A stretch of DNA of 32,279 nucleotides, taken from NCBI GenBank assembly GCA_934216615.1, contig CAKQCB010000013.1, positions 1 to 32,279 of the forward strand. The letters run 5' to 3'. The notes under the pieces are model-generated. The model was not told the DNA's origin. It saw only the letters and a program-made list of their open reading frames with translations, and did not search any database. Shown piece by piece: positions 7,499 to 15,743 of the stretch (the first letter of the stretch is position 1; every line of letters begins with the position of its first letter). This DNA comes from an uncultured Anaerolineae bacterium. GTDB lineage: Bacteria; Chloroflexota; Anaerolineae; Aggregatilineales; Phototrophicaceae. The position numbers were made by a program, and so were the translations under genes.

Positions 7499-9238
7499 TT
7501 ATTCAGCTGGGGTCACGCCACCGGTGATGACCAGATAAGGCATGAACGCATCTAAACCAGTTTGGTTGAGATAGATTGGATCGTCAGAAGGAGGAGCATT
7601 TAGGAACTGACGGTTCAAAGCATTGTTGGTGTAACGTTCCCACAGAGGAACAATCGGCAGAATTTCGTTGAATGAAACGGCTAATTCTGCGACCAAGCCT
7701 GCTTGTGCATCACGGTCTGTACCTTCGCTGGAAGCAATGGTGACATCGAACAGATTGATTTCGCCACCGCTGTAGCTAACATCGTCATTGAAGCCCATAC
7801 CAGCACCTTGTTCACCAGCGAGTTCACCTTGACCGTTGTAACGGTTGTAGGGTTCGAGCCAGTTCACTGCGGGGATAGGATCACCAACACCCCAGTTACG
7901 GACAGCAATTTCGAAGTTCCCTGCCAAAACTTCTTCAAGTTGTTGTTGGAAGGGGACACCACGTGCGGTGATGTTGAAACCGAAGTCGTTCAATTGTTGG
8001 GTTGCGTTTTCAGCAGCCGCAGACCAGTCCGCAAATTCTTGCGGGAAGATCAATTCAAAGGCTAATGGAGCGCCAGCATCGTCGAGCCAAACGCCGTCTG
8101 CACCTTTAGTGTAGCCGATGCCTTCAAGCAAAGCAGTCGCTTCAGCCAATGCTTCGTCGCGAGACATATCGAGACCATAGCTGTTGAGGCCACCCAAAAC
8201 ATCGTCAGATAACCAGCTTTCAGCCAAAGAATCACCGATACCTGTCATGTATTCGCTCGCAACACCGGAATTCCCGAGGCTGACAAACCCGTTTTGATCG
8301 CGGTCGATGGCGTAAGCAATCGCTTGACGAACTTCAACACGGCTGAGTGCGGCAATACGATGGTTGAAGTACAGCGCGGGGCCAGTTCCCATTGGAGCGC
8401 GGATGATATCAATGCCCGCGTCAATGAAGGCTTGTTCTGTTGTCGGGGGAATACCGTGTGTGATGTACCACAGGTCACCATTTGCAACCAATGGAGTTAC
8501 CGTGTCGGTTTCACCGTTCCATAAACGAACGCGGTTGAATGCAGTGGTGTCGCCACCGAAACCACCCGGGTTGTGAGAGTAGGTCAAGTTTGCTTCAGTA
8601 ATGCTATCGATGTCCATCACGAAGGGGCCGCCGGAAACCAATGATTCGGGGCGGAATTCAGTGAGTTCAGTCAATAAGTCAGCCGTATCTTCACCTGCTG
8701 CAAAAGCGGCGGCGGCACGGTCGGCAAGGTCACCGTAGGTGCTGTAAGGACGAACCTGTGAAGTCAAAATACGACGTTCAGCGAGTGTAGAAGGTTCATC
8801 TAATGTAAACAGGATGGTGGTGTCATCCACTTGTTCGACACCCGTCACTGCTTGCCAAACAACGTCCCCACGTAAACGGAATAAGTTAAAGGTTGCAACC
8901 ACGTCGGCGGCGGTAATGGGGGTGCCATCACTCCATGAGTAGCCGGACTTGATCGTGACTTGATAGTTACCATCGTCGGTCCAACCGAAGCTTTCGGCCA
9001 ATAAGCCTTCGTATGAGCCTTCGCCCCATTTCAGGATTGCGAGTGCGGGGTTACTAAAATCTTGGTAGATAGAAAGAACAAAACCATTTGCAGAAAAAGT
9101 ATTAAAATGCCCTGTTGGGGGAACGGTGTATGGCCATGCAATATTGAGCCACACTTCATCTTCTTGTGCAGTGGAAACTGCTGAGGTTACTAATAACATT
9201 AACGCGGCAAAAAGTAAAAACACTCGTTTTGTACGCAT
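7499..9238 (-). CDS. ABC transporter substrate-binding protein, family 5 (peptide type)
   Basis: A 579-residue exported solute receptor for the downstream permeases. The N-terminus MRTKRVFLLFAALMLL...TSAVSTAQ is a Sec signal peptide with probable cleavage after the Ala at about residue 22-23. There is no lipobox Cys, which is unusual for a tethered receptor. Family 5 features include GYSWSDGTPITAADVVATF, a conserved VRQAIAYAIDRD segment and NWGVGDPIPAVNWLEPY. Start choice: AAGGAG directly abuts an upstream ATG at 9250 (spacing 0), whereas it lies 12 bases before the ATG at 9238, so the second is preferred. It is the first gene of the operon, with a 90-base gap before the permease. Confidence 0.92.
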   Translation of the reverse strand: MRTKRVFLLFAALMLLVTSAVSTAQEDEVWLNIAWPYTVPPTGHFNTFSANGFVLSIYQDFSNPALAILKWGEGSYEGLLAESFGWTDDGNYQVTIKSGYSWSDGTPITAADVVATFNLFRLRGDVVWQAVTGVEQVDDTTILFTLDEPSTLAERRILTSQVRPYSTYGDLADRAAAAFAAGEDTADLLTELTEFRPESLVSGGPFVMDIDSITEANLTYSHNPGGFGGDTTAFNRVRLWNGETDTVTPLVANGDLWYITHGIPPTTEQAFIDAGIDIIRAPMGTGPALYFNHRIAALSRVEVRQAIAYAIDRDQNGFVSLGNSGVASEYMTGIGDSLAESWLSDDVLGGLNSYGLDMSRDEALAEATALLEGIGYTKGADGVWLDDAGAPLAFELIFPQEFADWSAAAENATQQLNDFGFNITARGVPFQQQLEEVLAGNFEIAVRNWGVGDPIPAVNWLEPYNRYNGQGELAGEQGAGMGFNDDVSYSGGEINLFDVTIASSEGTDRDAQAGLVAELAVSFNEILPIVPLWERYTNNALNRQFLNAPPSDDPIYLNQTGLDAFMPYLVITGGVTPAE

Positions 9239-9542
9239 TGGGAAATTCATCTCCTTAAAAAATGAAACACCACAAGCTAACAGTTCAGGTCCTGCGAATC
9301 TTCTCCTGAAACGTTGTGCCTCCTTTCACCACATTGTGATTACATCTCTATACAAGAATGGAAATAAATATATAAAACGGATTTAATTTATGGCGTATTC
9401 TATTGTCATCATAGAAACCGCTTCATTGGGATGATAACTTACAACATCACGCATATCTTGTCAAAAAATTCCATAAGCAATCATCGAATCATCTACGGCA
9501 CCCCATAAATCCCATTCGTAATAGTATATTTAACATGAGTGT

Positions 9543-9566
9543 ACGCGCATTCATGCGCGTTTTTTC
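9543..9566 (+). terminator. Orphan intrinsic terminator
   Basis: Perfect 7-bp stem ACGCGCA/TGCGCGT with a TTCA loop, followed by six T residues. No rightward gene precedes it in the intergenic region, so it either ends an unannotated short transcript or blocks antisense readthrough from the transporter promoter region. Confidence 0.6.
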
Positions 9567-9715
9567 ACCTATTACGAAATCTTAAAACCGATATAATGCG
9601 TAACAGGCAGTTTATTGCCTGCGCATCTCTATAAAAACATGAGGCAAAATTTCCTGCGAACTTTTAGTAATTTCATACGATAAACCCAGTACCGCTATGA
9701 ATCTATAGTCGGGTA

Positions 9716-9742
9716 TTGGTACTTTGAGGGTTTGCGTATAAT
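9716..9742 (+). promoter_or_regulatory. Possible promoter of the histidine kinase gene
   Basis: A consensus -10 box TATAAT at 9737-9742 with a weak -35 candidate TTGGTA at 9716-9721 (15-base spacing, slightly short). Transcription would start about 50 bases before the ATG at 9801. Confidence 0.35.
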
Positions 9743-9800
9743 TCAATAAAATGCAACACTTGCAAACTTAAGATAGTAAGCCGGAATTCAAGACGTCACT

Positions 9801-11102
9801 ATGCATGATTCGTTATATGCCATTTCAAAATCGCTATTAAATACATCTTCGCAAACATCCGATATTTTGCGTATTGCGCTGTCGCTCACGTGTGAGCAAA
9901 TGCATGTTCCGCAGGGGTGCATTGTGACGTTCGCTGACGCGGGTACGTTGCAAGATGCGTATATTTTCGGGTCAGAGCAAAATAATGACCGCTGGAATGA
10001 ATTCTGGAACTATCAGATTAATCAGGGTGTTATTCGGACTGTCTATAGCGAACGCCGCGCTGTGTTGATCGACAACATCACCGAAGCGCGAAATGAGACG
10101 ACAGTAGAGTTTGAGATTTTCGCCAGCGGAAGCATGCTCTCACTGCCCCTCGTCCACGAAAAGACCGGATACGGCGTTTTCACCGTCATCCATCCTCAAC
10201 CTAACTTTTTCAGTGATGCGAAGTTTGACTTCCTGCAAGAAGTCGTTGATCTGGTCACGATGTCTTTACGCAATGCGCGGGCGTTGGAGTCGGTTCAAAT
10301 GCGCGAGTCGGTTTACCGCCGCATGATCGACAAAGCCAACACGGAACGTATGGAACAAGCGAAAATCAACCAGCTCCAGCACGACCTGACCGCCATGACA
10401 CATCATGATTTACGCAATTTTCTCGGCAATATCCAAACCAGCTTGAGCGGGCTTGAACGCCTGATCAAAGCTGAAAAATATGAAGCGGCGATTGAATTTA
10501 CCCTTCTGGCACAGCGCAGTGCACTCCAAATGTCGAATATGGTGAAAAGCCTCTTAGACATCGAACGGTTGGAACAAGGGCGGACAATTCTCAACTATCG
10601 CAATACCGATATCGGCGTGATGCTACGCGAAACGGCTGAAATCATCCTGCCGTTAACCTTAGAAGCAGGCCAAAAATTTGATGTCCAAATTCTGGACTCC
10701 CTGCCTGTCATGCGCATCGACTCGGACATGATTTCGCGCGTCATCATCAACTTGGTGGAAAATGCCGTCAAACATACCCCTACAGGGGGGCAAATTACCC
10801 TTGTCGGCCAATTTGATCTCCACAATAACGTTATCATCAGTATTCGCGATACGGGACAAGGCGTGCCGGAACACCTTAAAGCGGTCATCTTCGATAAATT
10901 CTTCCGCATCAAACATGAGGATGCCCCAACAGGCGTAGGGTTAGGTCTGGCATTCTGTCGCCTTGCCATCGACTCTCACGGCGGGAATATTTGGGTAGAC
11001 AGCGTTCAAGGGGAAGGCTCGACCTTCTCATTCACCCTGCCCATCATCGCTGATCTTGCCAACAACGGACACCGCACCAATATGGAAGAAATCGATGCGT
11101 AA
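9801..11102 (+). CDS. Soluble GAF-domain sensor histidine kinase
   Basis: A 433-residue cytoplasmic kinase without membrane segments. Residues about 5-165 form a GAF sensor domain. A coiled-coil linker (165-195) leads to the dimerisation/phosphoacceptor helix with HHDLRNFLG, where His202 is the likely phosphorylated residue. The ATPase domain has the N-box NLVENAVKH (317-325), G1 DTGQGV (350-355), the F-box FDKFFR and G2 GVGLGLAFC (378-386). No response regulator gene is adjacent, so it is an orphan kinase whose partner lies elsewhere. The Shine-Dalgarno sequence before the ATG is weak. The ligand of the GAF domain cannot be told from sequence. Confidence 0.9.
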   Translation: MHDSLYAISKSLLNTSSQTSDILRIALSLTCEQMHVPQGCIVTFADAGTLQDAYIFGSEQNNDRWNEFWNYQINQGVIRTVYSERRAVLIDNITEARNETTVEFEIFASGSMLSLPLVHEKTGYGVFTVIHPQPNFFSDAKFDFLQEVVDLVTMSLRNARALESVQMRESVYRRMIDKANTERMEQAKINQLQHDLTAMTHHDLRNFLGNIQTSLSGLERLIKAEKYEAAIEFTLLAQRSALQMSNMVKSLLDIERLEQGRTILNYRNTDIGVMLRETAEIILPLTLEAGQKFDVQILDSLPVMRIDSDMISRVIINLVENAVKHTPTGGQITLVGQFDLHNNVIISIRDTGQGVPEHLKAVIFDKFFRIKHEDAPTGVGLGLAFCRLAIDSHGGNIWVDSVQGEGSTFSFTLPIIADLANNGHRTNMEEIDA

Positions 11103-11138
11103 AGCGCATCCGCTTCGCCCATCATGTTTTTCAGAATT

Positions 11139-12281
11139 TCAACGCGGGATGAGCAGTTCAAAATAGTTGCGATGTTCGATCACCTGCCCATTGATCTGTA
11201 ATTCGACCCCATGTAACCCGGGATAATGTACCCGCGTCGTAATCGGCTTCAAGGCATGTTTCTTGGTCAAGGTGAGGGTTTCGTTCGGTTGCAGTTGTCG
11301 CGTTGTCCACTTGAATACTTTCGGGCTGGTCTGCCCGTTCGCCTTCACATAATGAACTTTATAATCGAGCAGAATATCCACAGGGACGGCGTGAGGATTA
11401 TGTAACGTCACGCTCAAGCTGATGCTGTTACCAAACATCACTTGTTCAGAATCCAGCGTGAACGCGGTCACATTCACCGCCTGTTCAGGGTCGATGCCGA
11501 CCAGCGCCAATGCGCGTGGATGCCCCGCTTTGATCAAAGAGCGAAGCGCATGTTTGGTGATCCATCGAATTTCGGGGGACGGATGTTCATTCCATGCCGT
11601 CAGTACGTCTAAAATCCGTTCCGGTTGTTCTTTGGTGATGTCGTTCAGATGGTTCGCCACCGACTTACGCACAAACTCAGAAGGATCATCTTTTAGACGG
11701 GTCAATAGATTTAACGTCGGCGTCGGATCATCCGAAAAAACGGTGACACGCTTGCCCCACGGCAACCGTGGACGGGTGCCTTCGCTGATCCAACGGCGCA
11801 CATGCTCGCTAGGGTCATCAATCCACTGGGTCAGTTGAGCGATCACTTGCTCAGGGTAGCGCTGGATGAACGGACGCACCGCCCATTCCGACGTGAAGTG
11901 CTGAGTGATTTCATACATCGCCCCAAAAGAAGCCTCAAAATGCTCAATTCCATAGTCTTCCACAAACTGAGCAATCGGCATCACCCAAAAATTATTGTTG
12001 AACATACCTTCCGCGTTCGCTAAACGGTCGGTCAACACGTTGATCAAAATGCCGATGGCGGTGGGATACTCCTGCGGTAAGGTGTGACGAAAGCCTTCGC
12101 TAATCGCCATCACCCGCCCCTTGAGTTCGAGCGCGTCGAGCTGTGGGGTCACACGCTGGACAAATTTTTCAGGGTCAAATTCGGGATAGATGCGGTGAAT
12201 TTGTTGGGCGATGCGCGTCACCAACGCGGAATCAAAATAATATTTGAAGTTGGTATTCTCTCGGGATACACCTTCTGGCAT
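11139..12281 (-). CDS. AlkC/AlkD-like DNA glycosylase with C-terminal Ig-like domain
   Basis: A 380-residue protein. Residues about 20-275 are HEAT-like repeats of the DNA alkylation repair superfamily. The stretch RRWISEGTRPRLPWGKRV, followed by DDPTPTLNLL and LKDDPSEFVRKSVANHLNDI, is characteristic of AlkC proteins. These excise N3-alkylated bases such as 3-methyladenine and 3-methylcytosine. Residues about 280-380 are beta-rich (FGNSISLSVTLHNPHAVPVDILLDYKV) and look like the Ig-like domain found in some AlkC proteins. AAAGGA lies 9 bases before the ATG. It is convergent with the kinase gene, with only 36 bases between them. Confidence 0.82.
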   Translation of the reverse strand: MPEGVSRENTNFKYYFDSALVTRIAQQIHRIYPEFDPEKFVQRVTPQLDALELKGRVMAISEGFRHTLPQEYPTAIGILINVLTDRLANAEGMFNNNFWVMPIAQFVEDYGIEHFEASFGAMYEITQHFTSEWAVRPFIQRYPEQVIAQLTQWIDDPSEHVRRWISEGTRPRLPWGKRVTVFSDDPTPTLNLLTRLKDDPSEFVRKSVANHLNDITKEQPERILDVLTAWNEHPSPEIRWITKHALRSLIKAGHPRALALVGIDPEQAVNVTAFTLDSEQVMFGNSISLSVTLHNPHAVPVDILLDYKVHYVKANGQTSPKVFKWTTRQLQPNETLTLTKKHALKPITTRVHYPGLHGVELQINGQVIEHRNYFELLIPR

Positions 12282-12367
12282 GCTGAAACATCCTTTATAG
12301 CTAGGGAGAAGTACACCTGAATAAGGATGTCAATTTTAGCACATTTGTGCTCATTCCCACATCAAGA

Positions 12368-13030
12368 TCATGGACGATAATGCGGGTTTTCCCACACGAT
12401 GACGACACCCCATCCGCGCGTGAATTCGTCGGTGAGATAATTCGGAATCACAGGGCCGGGGACAAACCCCTTTTTGATCTGCTTGGTCAAATTGATGTCA
12501 AAAATTTCACCGCGTTTCACCGCCTCGACATAGGCTTCTGGAGCGTGCGTCAAGTAATGCTGAAAGTAGCTGATCATGCCACTGCCTGCCACAATCCCAC
12601 GTAGATTTAAGCGTCGTGCGACCTCAAAACGCGCGTCCATCAGCTTAGAGCCGATGCCCTGCCCCCAGTATTCCGGAAGCACACACGATTCCACGCCGTA
12701 CATCCACTCACCTTCGGGATGATGTCGATGCAACCAACCATCGCTGATCGTGACACGCCACGGTTCGATGAACGGGTGCGCGGGGTCGAACTTGATGCGC
12801 ATGCTGGTCGTATGTCCCAACACCGCATCGCCGTTCAGCGCGACAAATTGACCTTCGGGAAAGATTTGGGTGTGGTGCACAAACGTATCATGATGAAGCC
12901 AGTAAGTATCGCGGATTTCTGCTTGGGGGATGCCGTACACACGACATTGAATGGCCTCGAGCTGAGGGGCATGTTCGGGCTGGGTTGGCGCAATCACCAC
13001 CGCCGTTACAGGGTCACTACTCTTTTGCAT
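12368..13030 (-). CDS. GNAT-family N-acetyltransferase
   Basis: A 220-residue GNAT protein, substrate unknown. The core is EGEWMYGVESCVLPEYWGQG (residues 106-125), followed by IGSKLM: the V-strand leads into the acetyl-CoA pyrophosphate-binding loop. The first basic residue of the usual R-x-x-G-x-G loop is Trp122 here. A close paralogue lies at 13457-14254, sharing EGQF, SMR, GEWMYGVES, GSKLMDARF, NLRG and INLTKQ-type blocks. The two are separated by inverted repeat elements, suggesting a duplication. GATGATGG precedes the ATG. Confidence 0.85.
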   Translation of the reverse strand: MQKSSDPVTAVVIAPTQPEHAPQLEAIQCRVYGIPQAEIRDTYWLHHDTFVHHTQIFPEGQFVALNGDAVLGHTTSMRIKFDPAHPFIEPWRVTISDGWLHRHHPEGEWMYGVESCVLPEYWGQGIGSKLMDARFEVARRLNLRGIVAGSGMISYFQHYLTHAPEAYVEAVKRGEIFDINLTKQIKKGFVPGPVIPNYLTDEFTRGWGVVIVWENPHYRP

Positions 13031-13102
13031 ACCATCATCATCTTTTTGGACAGATGCGCCGCGATATTACACGATCAATGGGGGCGTGGCAAAAAGTGAG
13101 GA

Positions 13103-13215
13103 CACCTCACCTGCTGCGCTGGCGCTTAGCCGTCCTCTCCGTGGGGAGAGGACAAAAGGATATGACAGGCGGGGGAACGGACAGGGCACGATAGCAGAGC
13201 TAGCGGGGTGAGGTG
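13103..13215 (-). repeat. Palindromic element, unit 4 (inverted, shortened)
   Basis: An inverted copy: CACCTCACC at 13103 and GGTGAGGTG ending at 13215. It keeps the GTCCTCTCC/GGAGAGGAC hairpin (around 13130-13151). It has lost the CCCTCTCC hairpin and most of the central stem (the GGACAGGGCA arm runs straight into CGATAGCAGAGCTAGC). It lies downstream of the amine oxidase/GNAT pair and upstream of the other GNAT gene. Confidence 0.8.
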
Positions 13216-13221
13216 CCTTTC

Positions 13222-13355
13222 AACCTCACCTGCTGCGCTGGCGCTTAGCTGTCCTCTCCGTGGGGAGAGGACAAAAGGATATGATAGGCGTGGGAACGGA
13301 CAGGGCATGCCCTGTCCCTACATTAAATTTGTTTGTGCGCTATCGGGGTGAGGTG
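13222..13355 (-). repeat. Palindromic element, unit 5 (inverted, shortened)
   Basis: A second inverted copy starting AACCTCACC near 13222 and ending GGTGAGGTG at 13355. It has the GTCCTCTCC/GGAGAGGAC hairpin and a perfect 20-base palindrome GGACAGGGCATGCCCTGTCC, replacing the GGCAAGGC version of other copies. Like unit 4 it lacks the CCCTCTCC hairpin. Units 4 and 5 together fill the gap between the two GNAT genes. Confidence 0.8.
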
Positions 13356-13356
13356 A

Positions 13357-13395
13357 AACAAAAAAGGCGCTCACCGATGCAGATCAGTGAGCGCC
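13357..13395 (-). terminator. Intrinsic terminator of the amine oxidase/GNAT pair
   Basis: On the minus strand a 9-bp stem GGCGCTCAC/GTGAGCGCC (13366-13374 with 13387-13395) is followed by a T-rich tail (the A-run at 13358-13365). It lies 60 bases after the stop codon of the interrupted GNAT gene and directly abuts repeat unit 5. Confidence 0.85.
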
Positions 13396-13456
13396 CTATG
13401 AGAAATCAGCGATCAAATGCGCTGTGAATAGTCAAGTTCAAATGTGTCCCTCCACT

Positions 13457-14254
13457 CTACAAACCGGCTGCGCTGTAAGGCTGCGCAGGGGTTGCAACAG
13501 GCTTGAAGGCAACTTGGAATTGCGCGGGGATGATCTTGCTCGCCGAAACAACTTTGTTCGGCACATAATCAGGGTTATCCCACACAATTGCCGCCGCCCA
13601 ATTCAAGGTGCGGGGATCATCAATATACTCAGGGATCAAGTTATGCACTCTGAACCCTTTATGCAACTGCTTGGTCAAGTTGGTATCAAAACGCTTGCCA
13701 TCAATGACTTCTTGCACATATTGTTGGGGTGACATTTCATGGGCTACCTTGTGATAATCCATGAACATACTGCCGGCGATCATACCGCGCAGGTTTAAAT
13801 TTTTCAGCGTTTGGAAACGGGCATCCATCAACTTGGAGCCAACCCCGTGTCCGCGGTACGCTGGGTGCACAGCAGATTCTACGCCGTACATCCATTCTCC
13901 GTTAGGAGCGTGCGTTGTCAGTCAACCGTAGCCGGTGGCCTCGAGCCACCCTTGTAACAGAGGATTGGTACGGTCAAAGTTAGTGCGCATCGACACCGTT
14001 AAACCAACCACTTCGTCAGTGGTAGTGTCAACCGCAATAAATTGACCTTCGGGGAAAATTCGGTGATGTTGTGCGTATACTTCCCCGCTGATGAAACTGG
14101 TATTTTCTTCGGGGTTTTCGCCGTACGCAGTGTAAAGCAAGTTCGCCATCTTATCGAAATATTTTTCGCTGGATGGCTCGACAACAATCTGCGGCTGTAA
14201 TGAAACAGTCGTTGCTTGCTGCCGGATGAGGGTAAAGCTGGCGTCCATGATCAT
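13457..14254 (-). pseudogene. GNAT-family N-acetyltransferase interrupted by an in-frame TGA
   Basis: One continuous frame of 266 codons encodes a GNAT paralogue of the protein at 12368-13030, broken only by TGA at 13922-13924 (codon 111). The context reads ATGYG-stop-LTTHAPNGEWMYGVES. The paralogue has ISDGWLHRHHPEGEWMYGVES with TGG at that site, so a Trp codon became TGA. The rest is undamaged: the binding loop YRGHGVGSKLM keeps the Arg the other copy has lost. Without readthrough, a 110-residue N-terminal piece is made, and perhaps a 144-residue piece from the ATG at 13891. It may be a recent nonsense mutation, a base-call error or a readthrough site. It lies 38 bases downstream of the amine oxidase. 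Confidence 0.85.
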
Positions 14255-14292
14255 CTCTTTCTACTAACGCCTACAAAAAGGGACGGCGTCGG

Positions 14293-15564
14293 CTAAATTG
14301 CCAACATTTCGTCCACAGCACGGCGAGCGCTAAACAGCGCACCGTGAACTGTTGAAGCCCAATGATTAGGGGCGGTGGCTTCTCCCGCCCAGAAAAGCCG
14401 ATTTTGAATCGGCAGTCCTAACTGTTCACGCATCCCATTTGCGCCGGGCGGAACAACGCTGTAACCGCCTAACGCATATTCATCAGCCGTCCAATTTTGA
14501 ATGGCGCGGTCGATGGGTGTTAAATCTGGGATGTTCAGTTCACTACGCAACGTTTCTAAGGCGTAGTCCAAGGCGACATCTTCGCCGTCACGCAGAAGTT
14601 CACGCGCCCAATTGCCCGTTGCCAGCGCCATCCACACTTGATCGCCCTTCACAGGCTGGGGCGTGGGTGTCCACCACATCGGCGGGTTGCCCTTGCTGTA
14701 TAACGCGACGATGCCTTCAGGGGTGATGCGTTCCGCAAAGCGAAACATCACTTTGAGCGCAGGCCCCATCAACAACTGATCAATCGCCGTCTGTTTTTCG
14801 GCAGGAAGCGACGGCACAAACTCAACCGTGTCCGCTTTGAGGGTTCCCAACGGTAATGTGATCAAGACTTTTTCAGCCTCAAAGATATCGCCATTTTGGG
14901 TGTACACCTTGACCAACGATTCACGCCAATCAATGCGCGTCACTTGGCTATTCAGCCGAATATCCAAACCTTCTGCCCAGTAATCATGCAGATGGTTGTA
15001 GCCTTCAACGACTCGAAAATCCCCTTCGCCAGCGCTTGGAGCGCCCGACAGCGGGGTGACTTCCATCTCTTGCAGGGCGGCTTCAGCACTGATGCGTGAA
15101 ATATCTTCACAAGCGGCATTTCCCCACGAACGGCGCGTATATTGCAACTGTTCGGGCGTGAAGCCAATACGAGTGAGATACGCATCTAAGGGTTCGTCGC
15201 CTGTGTTTACAGGGATATTGGGCAAGGTCCATGTGCGGGTGATATCAAAATCGGGATGTTGCGCGCGCACTTCGGCCATCGTCTTGAGCGAACCATCCTC
15301 AAGACGAACCCAACTGTCATTTTGTTTTTCCCAAAATGCCGTGTGAAGCCCAGCTTCGCGGAGGCTCAGTCAGGTCGGAGCTTCATTCCCGTGAATGAAT
15401 TCCGCACCAAACTCAACAGGAGATTGAGCGAATGTGTAATTTGTCATCACACGCCCGCCGGTTCGGTCACGCGCTTCTAATACCACCACCTGATGCCCTG
15501 CTTCGTGAAGATCACGAGCTGCAACAAGTCCAGCAGTGCCAGCGCCAATGACGAGGGTAAGCAT
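14293..15564 (-). pseudogene. Flavin-dependent amine oxidase interrupted by an in-frame TGA
   Basis: One continuous frame of 424 codons encodes a flavin amine oxidase (MAO/polyamine oxidase family). The dinucleotide-binding [20 protein letters not shown] and [10 protein letters not shown] stand at the N-terminus, GAEFIHG near residue 55, and FWAGEAT with ASTVHGALFSARRA at the C-terminus. The frame is broken only by TGA at 15370-15372 (codon 65), in APT-stop-LSLREAGL. Relatives usually have a Trp there (APTW-type), so again TGG became TGA. A 90-base in-frame stretch without further stops joins the two halves. Such enzymes oxidise primary, secondary or poly-amines. Pairing with a GNAT hints at polyamine turnover, which is inference only. 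Confidence 0.85.
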
Positions 15565-15743
15565 AAAACACCTAATTCAAAGATTGAAATTGTGAACAAG
15601 TAACAGCATAGACCAGTCCTGAAACCGTGTCAAGTAGGCGGGGATGAGTTCATCATCACCTGCTCACAATTCTCATATTTGCGCTTTCACAAACCCAACC
15701 CGTAGGGGATGAATATGCCCTGATGCGCGTTGGTCAGGCGTGC

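Larger units (their letters stand above)
9239..9800. other. 560-base intergenic region between divergent genes
   Basis: No credible coding sequence. It is AT-rich and should contain the operon promoter reading left and the kinase promoter reading right. It also holds a rightward terminator-like hairpin (9543-9566) with no gene in front of it. A second hairpin CAGGCA/TGCCTG lies near 9605-9622, flanked by pairing GCG and CGC. A small RNA ending at 9566 is possible but unproven. Confidence 0.6.

Noticed and set aside
9126..9386. Gene on the plus strand over the binding-protein start
   Set aside because: It lies opposite the signal peptide and promoter region, with no ribosome site or recognisable domain.
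13126..13308. 60-residue protein within repeat units 4 and 5
   Set aside because: It is a reading frame of the repeat sequence itself, with no ribosome site and no similarity to a family. The frames at 49-329, 643-882, 29495-29701 and 30094-30315 were dropped for the same reason.
13922..13924. Frameshift rather than nonsense in the GNAT gene
   Set aside because: The distances between the two halves are exact multiples of three, the sequence across the stop continues in frame and aligns with the paralogue. The same holds for the amine oxidase at 15370.
13922..15372. Systematic error at a methylated motif TGGCTGA
   Set aside because: Intact TGGCTGA copies exist in several genes, for example around 8142, 8220 and 18304 (as TCAGCCA on the + strand), so the motif is not always misread. 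A local error remains possible and is kept as an alternative.
13457..15564. TGA read as Trp genome-wide
   Set aside because: TGA is a genuine stop elsewhere: the DppB-type permease ends in TGA at its natural C-terminus, and the methyltransferase stop (ATGA overlap with prmC) and the DUF2723 stop are also TGA. TGG is used normally for Trp.
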